NCBI RefSeq assembly: GCF_016808335.1
Contig: NC_053153.1
Span: forward strand, 27,886,090 to 27,950,089
Source of the DNA: Panicum virgatum
Taxonomy: Eukaryota > Streptophyta > Magnoliopsida > Poales > Poaceae
Length of the DNA stretch: 64,000 nt
Direction: 5' to 3'
Shown here in pieces: positions 53,954 through 62,435 of the stretch. The translations under genes were made by a program, and so were the position numbers. The first letter of the stretch is position 1; every line of letters begins with the position of its first letter. The notes beneath the pieces are model-generated. The model was not told the origin of the DNA and did not search any database. It saw nothing but the letters and a program-made list of their open reading frames with translations.

Positions 53954-55633
53954 TGTAAGCATCTAGGCCCTCAAGGTATGTTTCGGTGATTAATGACAAC
54001 CATTATTGTGACTAATGAGTTTGTGCAGCTTAATAGATCATTATCGCTCATTTGGTCATATGTCAAAAGAGGCCCCTCAATTTCTTTATTCAAAAAAGGC
54101 GATCTCGGTATTCAACTCTTATATATGTCAAGACTAAGGATCTTTCTAGTCCTAAGTGTCATAAGGTTGAGAAGGACACTTAGGTTAGTATAGGTTTTAT
54201 AGTTTTGTAGTGATAGCACTATTAAGAGGGGTTAAGGCTAAGTAACTTGAGCATGGACATGGTCATTTGAAAATGGATGCACACAATGGTCACTCAGGTT
54301 TCTAGAAGTTCAAATAAGTGGTTCTCAAACTATATCTCAAGAATATTTGGATTTCATTCAAAGACTCAAATCAGAAAAGACAAAATCAGAAAAAGTCTAT
54401 ACACCGGTTTAACCGACGACCTCAATTTTCTATACGTCGGTTAAACAAAGTCAACAGAGTCTGGACAAGTCAATACACCGGTTAAACCGACGTGTTTGAA
54501 TTTAACGTCGGTGCATTAGTCCAGAGTTGGTTTTTCCAGGGTATTTCAAGTTCTATACACCGGTTAAACCGACGATGTTTGAAATGGGACGTCGGTGCAA
54601 TTGACCAGCGAGATGGTTTTTCCAAGGACTTCAGAAGTTGTACCCACCGGTTAAACCGACGATAGGTTTGAGTTAACGTCGGTGCAGTTGTCCAGAGACT
54701 TGGTTTTTCAGTTGATCAGTGGACAACTACACTCACCGGTTAAACCGATGATACGTCGGTTAATCTGCTCAAGTCATAACGGCTAGTTTTCAGAAGGGGC
54801 AGTTTACATTCACCGGTTAAACCGACGATGACTGTTGGAGGGACGTCGGATTAACCGGCGCTACGCAGTTTTCTGGCAGCTTTTGTCCAACGGCTCTATT
54901 CGTGTGGGCTGCCTATATATACACCTCCAATGGGTCATTTTGCTACTCTTGACACCAGGCAACATCCATACACTCATACTATAGTCAAGAGCCACCTTGA
55001 GCTTCATCATTCACATACTTGTTCATTCAATCAATCAAGAAGCAAGATTAAGGACTTGAGTAGAGAGAAGCTTGTGTGCATCCGCTCTTGGTGATCGGTT
55101 CTTGCTCAAGTGAAGGCCTTAGCTTGTTACTCTTGGTGATTGGCATCACCTAGGCGATCTTGGTGATCGAGGTGTTTCTCGCGGAGATTGCCAAGGATTG
55201 TGGGAGCCCGGAGAAGAAGATTGTACGTGGCTTGAGCTCCACCACGCCGGGATGGTGAACGGAGACTCTTAGTGAGCGCCCAAGTCTCGGTGACATGGGA
55301 GGTGACAAGACTCTTAGTGAGTGTCACAACGTGGATTAGGGGTGTGTGCCAACACATCGACACCACGGAAAAAAATCTGGTTGTCTCTTGCACTCTCTTT
55401 CATTTCAAGCACTTACTTTCATGCATTCTTTCATGTGCTTGACCTTAGAGATCATAGCTTAGCTCTACCTTGCTTAGTTTCATATCTTTGGTAGCTTGTG
55501 TAGTTTGCTTTGGTTAGCCGGTTGGTGAATTTAGCCTTACTAGCATTGCATAGGTTAAGGTTGTTTTATCTATCTTAGAAATTTGAAAAAGGCCCAATTC
55601 ACCCCCCCCCCTCTTGGTCCATCGATCCTTACA
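53954..55633 (+). repeat. Element E 5' LTR
   Basis: It starts TGTAAGCATCTAGGCCC and ends CGATCCTTACA, length 1680 bp. A TATA box (CTATATATAC) is at 54913-54922. A C-run near 55604 precedes the end. CACAC immediately left could be the TSD. Confidence 0.8.
54403..54860 (+). repeat. CCGGTTAAACCGACG palindrome cluster in LTR U3
   Basis: About 11 copies of ACCGGTTAAACCGACG or the half form ACGTCGGTT/ACGTCGGTG occur at 30-80 bp spacing, ending about 55 bp before the TATA box. The core GGTTAA is the site recognised by plant GT-type trihelix factors; that link is inference. Confidence 0.75.
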
Positions 55634-55634
55634 A

Positions 55635-55651
55635 TTGGTATCAGAGCCTCG
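55635..55651 (+). promoter_or_regulatory. Element E primer-binding site
   Basis: TTGGTATCAGAGCCTCG follows the LTR end by one base and matches the plant initiator-Met tRNA PBS. Confidence 0.85.
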
Positions 55652-55689
55652 TTGCTCATTTGGATTATTAGGCTTCACCGCCTAGAGCT

Positions 55690-57795
55690 ATGGCCAAGAT
55701 GGGAGGTTCGCCGCCTCACTTCGAGGGCAAGAACTTTGCCTATTGGAAAGTTCGTATGGCCGCATACCTTGATGCGATTGCCCCCGAAGTGTGGATGGCA
55801 ACAAAGACCGGATTCACCGGAACTCCCACCCCGGAGCAATTAAAATGGAATGCTAAGGCTAGAAATGCTATTTTCGAAGCCATTAGTGAGGAAGTCTTTG
55901 CTAGAGTAAATGGCATGGACTTAGCAAGTGAGATATGGAAAGAGCTAATTGAAATTCATGAAGGCTCCACAAAAGTCCGTGAACAAAAATATCACTTGTT
56001 TAGAGCAAAATATGATTCCTTTAAGATGCTTGCTCATGAAAATTGCAATGATATGTATTCTCGCTTGAATGTCATTGTCAAGGACATTAACGCTCTTGAA
56101 GTTTCTAAAATCGACAGTGGCTCTATCAACCGCAAGATTCTCATGCTCCTTCCGAAGCCCAAGTACAACATTATCAATGCTATGCTTCAAAAAGAGAATC
56201 TTGATGCAATGGAAGTGGGAGAGCTTGTGGGCGAAATTCGCGCTCATGAAATGGGTATCCTTGGTATGTCCGAAGAGCCAACAACAAGCAAGTCAATTGC
56301 TCTCAAAACCAAGGCCAACAAATCCCGCAAGCTCAAGATGGTCAAGCAAGAATCTAGCTCAAGCAATGAAGAAGAAGATCATCATGAGAGCTCATCCGAT
56401 AATGAAGAAGATGGGGAACTTGCTCTCATGATGAGAAAGTTCACACGCTTGAGCGACAAGATAAACAAGAAGGGTTACAACTTTGACCCCAAAAGAAGGA
56501 TGTTCCGGTATAGGGAAGATGTCAAGTACAAAACATGCTACAATTGTGGGGAAAAAGGACACATCTCTCCCGATTGCCCCAAGCCGGACAAGAGAAAGAA
56601 GGACAACAAAGGCAAACATCGCCATGATTCAAGCGATGATGAAGAGGATGAGAAGAAAAACAAGAACAAGAAGCTTGGGAAGAAGAAGAGCCATGACAAA
56701 AAGACCAAGCTCTTCCCAAAGAAGAAAGGGCACACCAAGAGAAGCTTCTTGGTGGAAAAACAAGAGTGGGTAACCGATGTCTCATCAAGCGAAGATTCAA
56801 GTGATGAAGAAGACATCGTCACCATCGCCCTCACAAATGAAGAACCATCACTACCTCCACCTCCAATGTGCCTCATGGCCAAAGGTAACTCTAAGGTATG
56901 TGAGAGTGAAGATGATAGTGATGATGAGCTTGACCCTAATGAGTTTGCTAACCTCATTAATGAGTATACATCCGTCATCAAGAGGGAAAAGGGCAAAGTC
57001 AAAGTTCTTGAGAGCACTCATGTCAAGTTAGAGCTTGCCCACTCCGATTTGCTTGGCAAGTACAATGACTTGCTCGAAAAGCACAATGAGTCACTTGTAC
57101 TTGCTAAGCAAGTTGAAGAGAGCCACAAAAAGCTTAAACAAGAGCATAGAGAGTTGGCTCACAAGTATCAAGAACTTGAATTTGCCTATGAAGCAATTGA
57201 CCCAAGTCTTGAGAACTTTGCTCATGAAACTATTGAGAAGGTCAATGCTTCTACTTCATGTGATGACCTACTCATTAATGCAAATGTCATTAATACTTTG
57301 CCCAAGCTTGCACCTTCTAGGGAAAAGGAATTGATGGATCAAGTGGCAAGTCTCAAGAGTAGTGTGGAGAAGCTCTCGAGACGAGAATACATCCACAAGG
57401 AGATTCTCTTCAACAATGCCGGTGACTATGGCAAGAGAGGTCTTGGTTTATTTCCGGAGCCAAACATAGCTACTACTCCTTCTCCGGAGATCAAGATTAG
57501 CTTCATCAAGGAAGTTGGTTCATATTGCCAACATTGCCAAGTCACCGGGCACCACACTAGGGAGTGCACTTTACCATCACGTCCTCTTCCTAATTTACCC
57601 AAGAATTACTCATCAATGTTTCAAAATAACCATTTTCTCTTAAGTAAAGTGAAGGGCAAGGTGAAGGCCAAATTCATTGGCAAACTCACTAAGGAGTCAA
57701 AGAAGAAGCTCCCCAAGCAACTTTGGGTCCCAAAAGCTCTTGTCACACATGTGCAAGGCCCAAAGCTTGTTTGGGTTCCTAAAACTCAAAAGTGA
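55690..57795 (+). CDS. Element E gag polyprotein
   Basis: It is a 701-residue open frame from ATG 55690 to TGA 57793-57795. The N-terminus has the copia gag start (FEGKNFAYWKVRMAAYL). The UBN2-type core lies at about 70-185 (WKELIEIHEGS, KYDSFKMLAHENC, ILMLLPKPKYN). A zinc knuckle CYNCGEKGHISPDC sits at about 281-294. A long Lys/Asp/Ser-rich and coiled-coil stretch follows, then a second zinc knuckle, CQHCQVTGHHTREC, at about 612-625. The C-terminus is basic with repeated LWVPK/VWVPK. SIRE gags are large, but the second knuckle is notable. It would package RNA into particles. Confidence 0.85.
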   Translation: MAKMGGSPPHFEGKNFAYWKVRMAAYLDAIAPEVWMATKTGFTGTPTPEQLKWNAKARNAIFEAISEEVFARVNGMDLASEIWKELIEIHEGSTKVREQKYHLFRAKYDSFKMLAHENCNDMYSRLNVIVKDINALEVSKIDSGSINRKILMLLPKPKYNIINAMLQKENLDAMEVGELVGEIRAHEMGILGMSEEPTTSKSIALKTKANKSRKLKMVKQESSSSNEEEDHHESSSDNEEDGELALMMRKFTRLSDKINKKGYNFDPKRRMFRYREDVKYKTCYNCGEKGHISPDCPKPDKRKKDNKGKHRHDSSDDEEDEKKNKNKKLGKKKSHDKKTKLFPKKKGHTKRSFLVEKQEWVTDVSSSEDSSDEEDIVTIALTNEEPSLPPPPMCLMAKGNSKVCESEDDSDDELDPNEFANLINEYTSVIKREKGKVKVLESTHVKLELAHSDLLGKYNDLLEKHNESLVLAKQVEESHKKLKQEHRELAHKYQELEFAYEAIDPSLENFAHETIEKVNASTSCDDLLINANVINTLPKLAPSREKELMDQVASLKSSVEKLSRREYIHKEILFNNAGDYGKRGLGLFPEPNIATTPSPEIKISFIKEVGSYCQHCQVTGHHTRECTLPSRPLPNLPKNYSSMFQNNHFLLSKVKGKVKAKFIGKLTKESKKKLPKQLWVPKALVTHVQGPKLVWVPKTQK

Positions 57796-57811
57796 ATTCT
57801 CATGTGTGTAG

Positions 57812-60800
57812 GTGAACTACAAAGCCGGTGGAAAACATCGGGTACTTGATAGCGGTTGCTCTCAACACATGACCGGCAATGATAGCATGTTCACCACTCT
57901 TGAAGACCCCGGAGATCATGAACATGTCACCTATGGTGATAATTCAAGGGGAAAAGTTTTAGGTTTGGGTAGAATAGCAATTTCTAAAGATTTATCTATT
58001 TCTAATATTTTGTTTGTAGAAGCACTTAGTTTTAATCTTATTTCAATTGCTCAATTGTGTGATCTTGGACTAACGTGTGCCTTTGACAAGAATGGTGTTG
58101 TAGTAACTCATGAAAAAGACAAGTCAATGGTATTCACGGGGTTTAGGCATGGCAACATCTATTTAGTGGACTTCTCTTCAAAGCAAGCAAGCACCATGAC
58201 ATGCCTCTTCACCAAGTCTTCTCTTGGGTGGCTTTGGCATAGAATAATTGCTCATATTGGCATGAGCAACCTCAAGAAAGCCCACAAGAAAGGGATGATC
58301 ACCGGCTTGAAGGATGTCACATTTGACAAGAACAAATTATGCAAAGCATGTCAAGCCGGGAAGCAAGTAGCAACACATCATCCCATCAAGACGATGTTGT
58401 CTACCTCCAAGCCGCTCGAGCTTCTACACATGGATCTCTTTGGTCCAACTACATACAAGAGCCTTGGTGGTAACCTCTATTGCCTAGTAATTGTTGATGA
58501 TTTTTCACGTTACACTTGGGTTATGTTTCTAGGCGATAAGGGTGAAACTCCGGAAATCTTCAAGACATTTGCAAGAAGAGCTCAAAGGGAGTACAACTCC
58601 CAAATTGTGAAGATCTGGAGTGACAACGGCACCGAGTTCAAAAATATGAAGATTGAAGAATGGTGCGATGAAGAGGGCATCAAGCATGAGTTTTCCGCCA
58701 CCTACACGCCTCAACAAAATGGAGTGGTGGAAAGAAAGAACAAGACACTTATCACCCTAGCAAGAGCAATGTTGGATGATTATGGCACGTCCGAGAAGTT
58801 TTGGGCGGAAGCAATCAACACAGCGTGTCATGCATCCAACCGAGTGTATCCTCACCGACTCCTCAAGAAAACTCCATATGAGCTCATCACCGGGAGGAAA
58901 CCAAACATATCATACTTTCGAGTCTTTGGTTGCAAATGCTTCATCTATAAGAAGAAAAGGCTCGGTAAGTTTGAGAGTAGATGTGATGAAGGTTTCTTTC
59001 TTGGTTATGCATCAAACTCCAAAGCATATAGAGTATTCAATCAAACTTCCGGGTTAGTTGAAGAAACATGTGATGTGGAGTTTGATGAATCTAATGGCTC
59101 CCAAGAGGAGGTTGTTGGCTATGAAAATGTAGGTGATGAAGAGATTGATGAAGCCTTGAAAAATATGTCCATTGGGGATATCAAGCCGGAAGAGGTGCAT
59201 GAAGGCAATGATCAAGGGGGAGGACCTTCCTCATCCACACCAAGCACCTCCACGGCACCCCAAGTGGATGAAGATCAAGAAAAAGATGATCCACCACCTC
59301 AAGAAGATGTGCCAACACCAACACCACAAGTCCAAGAACAAGAAGAGCAAAGTGTTCCACCACAAGCACAAGTCACCCATGATCCACCCCAACAAGCATC
59401 CACGCAAGTACCGCTAGTGAAGCATGGTCGCATCTCCAAGGATCATCCAATTGGTCAAATCATTGGTAGTCCTTCAAAGGGAGTAAGAACTCGCTCTAAG
59501 CATGCTTCATTTTGCGAATATCACTCGTTTGTTTCTTGTATTGAACCCACTAGCATAGAGGAAGCACTTGAGGACTCGGATTGGGTGATGGCCATGCAAG
59601 AAGAGTTGAACAACTTCACCCGCAATGAAGTTTGGGTCCTCGAAGCTCCTCCGAAAGACAAGAACATCATTGGCACCAAGTGGGTCTTTCGAAACAAGAA
59701 AGATGAACATGGGGTGGTGATACGCAACAAAGCAAGACTTGTGGCAAAAGGGTTCTCTCAAGTCGAAGGTTTGGATTTTGGTGAAACCTTTGCTCCGGTC
59801 GCAAGACTTGAAGCTATCCGTATCCTTCTTGCTTACTCTTCACATCATAACATTAAGTTGTATCAAATGGATGTGAAAAGTGCATTCTTAAATGGCGTTA
59901 TTAACGAACTTGTTTATGTTGAGCAACCTCCCGGGTTTGAAGATCCGAGGAATCCTAACCATGTTTATAGGTTGCACAAGGCACTCTATGGGCTCAAACA
60001 AGCTCCAAGGGTTTGGTATGAGAGGCTTCGTGACTTCCTAATCATGCAAGGCTTCAAGATCGGGAGGGTGGACACCACGTTGTTCACAAAAGACGTCAAC
60101 GGGGATCTTTTCATTTGTCAAATTTATGTTGACGATATTATCTTTGGCTCAACTAATGATTTACTAAGCCATGAGTTTGCTACCATGATGTCTAGGGAAT
60201 TCGAGATGTCCATGATTGGCGAATTGACCTTCTTCCTTGGTTTTCAAGTCAAACAAATGAAGGAAGGGACATTCATCCATCAAGAAAAGTATACTAAAGA
60301 TATCTTGAAGAAGTTCAAGATGGATGAGTGCAAGCCAATCAAGACACCCATGGCAACTAATGGGCATCTCGACTTGGATGTGGACGGTAAACCGATTGAT
60401 CAATCCCTCTATCGTTCTATGATAGGGTCTTTGCTTTACCTTACCGCATCTAGGCCCGATATAATGTTTAGTGTGTGCTTGTGTGCCCGCTTTCAAGCTA
60501 ACCCAAAGGAATCACACCTTTCGGCTGTGAATAGGATCCTTCGGTATCTCAAACACACTCCTAGCATAGGCTTGTGGTACCCCAAAGGCGCTAGCTTAGA
60601 TCTCTTGGGATACTCGGATTCGGATTTTGCCGGAAGCCGTGTGGATCGCAAGAGTACCTCCGGGGGTTGCCACTTGCTTGGGCGTTCTCTAGTTTCTTGG
60701 TCGAGTAAGAAGCAAAATTCCGTGGCTTTGTCCACCGCGGAAGCGGAATATATAGCGGCCGGTGCATGTTGTGCCCAAATTCTATATATGAAGCAAACCC

Positions 60801-61078
60801 TTTTGGACTTTGGTGTGAAACTAGATAGGATACCACTCCTTTGTGACAATGAAAGTGCCGTAAAAATTGCCAAGAATCCGGTTCAACACTCTCGCACAAA
60901 GCACATTGATATTCGCCATCACTTCTTGCGTGATCACGAAGCCAAAGGAGACATATCTCTTCAAGGTGTGAGATCCGAGGAGAAATTGGCGGATATTTTC
61001 ACAAAACCTTTAGACGAGAGTACCTTTGTTAGGCTAAGGAATGAGATTAATGTGTTAGATGCGGCAAACGTCATGTAA
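57812..61078 (+). CDS. Element E pol polyprotein (PR-INT-RT-RNase H)
   Basis: It is an open frame of 1088 codons beginning after TAG 57809, so the true start or fusion point is unknown. Protease active site DSGCSQHM is at about 13-20. Integrase has its zinc-binding region at about 138-180 and D,D,E in HMDLFGP (about 207), SDNGTEF (about 270) and VVERKNK (about 306). RT has [10 protein letters not shown] and YVDDIIFGS (about 771). RNase H has YSDSDFAGS (about 933), STAEAEY and [10 protein letters not shown] near the end. All catalytic residues I can check are present. It is in a different frame from gag, with a stop in each frame between them, so expression needs splicing, frameshift or re-initiation. 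Confidence 0.85.
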   Translation: MNYKAGGKHRVLDSGCSQHMTGNDSMFTTLEDPGDHEHVTYGDNSRGKVLGLGRIAISKDLSISNILFVEALSFNLISIAQLCDLGLTCAFDKNGVVVTHEKDKSMVFTGFRHGNIYLVDFSSKQASTMTCLFTKSSLGWLWHRIIAHIGMSNLKKAHKKGMITGLKDVTFDKNKLCKACQAGKQVATHHPIKTMLSTSKPLELLHMDLFGPTTYKSLGGNLYCLVIVDDFSRYTWVMFLGDKGETPEIFKTFARRAQREYNSQIVKIWSDNGTEFKNMKIEEWCDEEGIKHEFSATYTPQQNGVVERKNKTLITLARAMLDDYGTSEKFWAEAINTACHASNRVYPHRLLKKTPYELITGRKPNISYFRVFGCKCFIYKKKRLGKFESRCDEGFFLGYASNSKAYRVFNQTSGLVEETCDVEFDESNGSQEEVVGYENVGDEEIDEALKNMSIGDIKPEEVHEGNDQGGGPSSSTPSTSTAPQVDEDQEKDDPPPQEDVPTPTPQVQEQEEQSVPPQAQVTHDPPQQASTQVPLVKHGRISKDHPIGQIIGSPSKGVRTRSKHASFCEYHSFVSCIEPTSIEEALEDSDWVMAMQEELNNFTRNEVWVLEAPPKDKNIIGTKWVFRNKKDEHGVVIRNKARLVAKGFSQVEGLDFGETFAPVARLEAIRILLAYSSHHNIKLYQMDVKSAFLNGVINELVYVEQPPGFEDPRNPNHVYRLHKALYGLKQAPRVWYERLRDFLIMQGFKIGRVDTTLFTKDVNGDLFICQIYVDDIIFGSTNDLLSHEFATMMSREFEMSMIGELTFFLGFQVKQMKEGTFIHQEKYTKDILKKFKMDECKPIKTPMATNGHLDLDVDGKPIDQSLYRSMIGSLLYLTASRPDIMFSVCLCARFQANPKESHLSAVNRILRYLKHTPSIGLWYPKGASLDLLGYSDSDFAGSRVDRKSTSGGCHLLGRSLVSWSSKKQNSVALSTAEAEYIAAGACCAQILYMKQTLLDFGVKLDRIPLLCDNESAVKIAKNPVQHSRTKHIDIRHHFLRDHEAKGDISLQGVRSEEKLADIFTKPLDESTFVRLRNEINVLDAANVM

Positions 61079-61712
61079 GTTGCCATGACATATAGAAAAA
61101 TGCATACATATAGGACACTTGTTTAACCATGGTAAGATAGTGATGAGCAAGGGTTTAGCTAGAGGTGGTGGTCCACTTGTTTTCCTCTAGGCTTGTAGAA
61201 AGGCTCATCATGAAGAAGCTTCCCGTGGGTTCAAACTTGACAAGTAGAATTTAAATTCTTGCTATGCATTACTTGTCATATAGATGTGCACTTCATGTTT
61301 ACTTTACTTTCGCATGTGGTTGTAGTTTGCATTATCATTGCATGCGTAAGCGTCACAAAGGAGATCACTTGATGAAAATGAGACTTGTTTCATATACAAG
61401 ATCTTAATTCATGAAAAGTGAAAAGAGCAAAGTGTTGGGTGCGTTATTGCCTAGTGAGCAATGTCATGATGAGTTTGAAGCTTTCTATCTTCAATATTCC
61501 TATGACATGGCTCATACATTTTATTTGGCGCTTTGTCTCTCTTGCGGCTTTTCCTTGTTTGAAAAGAAAATTATTTAAGCTAGTGTGCTACCCTATTTAT
61601 TTTGAGGGGTAAAGTCGCCTATGCAAGTCCATTAACTTGAGTTTATTTGAATCTTATAAGTTTATTGGACTAAGCATAGAAGAGTGAGCTGAGTGAGGGG
61701 TTTTTTCGGCTG
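61079..61712 (+). other. Spacer after element E pol
   Basis: No ORF of note. AT-rich transition to the palindrome cluster. Confidence 0.5.
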
Positions 61713-62023
61713 CACCGGTTAAATCGATGCTCAATGGATTTATAACCATCGGTTTAACCGGCGTTACTAAAGTTTGGTCTCAGCTCAGGCAGTTTCAGGC
61801 GTTTAACCGACGTATACAAAAGTCAGAGCATCGGATCAACCGGTGATCACAAACACATAGCAGACCTATCAATCAACCGGTGTTAGCTGCAATCAACCGA
61901 CGAGTACAAATTGCATATCATCGGTTCAACCGGCGTTCAGTTTCAGATCTGCAGGAGTCTCGGGTGAACTGCACCGACGCAATCAACCGGCGCTCAAACC
62001 CTAGGTGTCGGATCGACCGGTGT
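61713..62023 (+). repeat. Second CCGGTTAAACCG-type cluster, upstream of the extra ORF
   Basis: About nine diverged copies (CACCGGTTAAAT, CATCGGTTTAACCGGCG, AATCAACCGGTG, AATCAACCGACG) occur at 20-60 bp spacing. The type is the same as in the LTR of this element. Confidence 0.7.
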
Positions 62024-62435
62024 TAAAGAAAATCGCGGGTCCCACCTGTCATATATGTGTCTTGCCCGCGGACGCTTGCCTCTCTCCTCTTGTTTTCCCC
62101 GACTCCGCATCACCGCCGCCGCCTTCCCTTCGCGCCGCCGCCGCCGTTCCACCTCGCCGCCGCCTGCGCACCGCCTCAGCCGCCGCTTCACACCGCGCCG
62201 CCGCCGTTCCACACCGCTGCTGCCTCGCGCCGCCGTTCCAAGCCGCCGACCGCGCGCCCTCGCGCTCGCCCAGCGCCGCCCGTGCGCACCTGCGCCGCTC
62301 TCGCGCGCCTCTGTGCTCCAGCGCCGCCCGCACGTGCCTCCATCGCCAAGTGCCGCCGTGCTCCACGCCTCCACGCCATTCACGCCGCAGCCGCAGCAAG
62401 TGCTCGCCAAGTGCTCGATAGATTGTCTGAACAAG
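62024..62435 (+). promoter_or_regulatory. Leader and possible promoter of the element E extra ORF
   Basis: A weak TATA-like CATATATGTG is near 62050. A C-rich GCCGCC-repetitive leader of about 380 bp follows, then the ORF at 62436. Frames across it are compositional. It is proposed as an internal promoter because of the palindrome cluster just before it. Confidence 0.4.

Noticed and set aside
54403..54860. Regular palindromic repeats with unique spacers, superficially CRISPR-like
   Set aside because: Repeats are diverged, spacers vary in length, and the array lies in a plant copia LTR; CRISPR arrays do not occur in this context.
55635..55651. tRNA-like sequence
   Set aside because: It is the primer-binding site complementary to a tRNA 3' end; no cloverleaf can be drawn around it.
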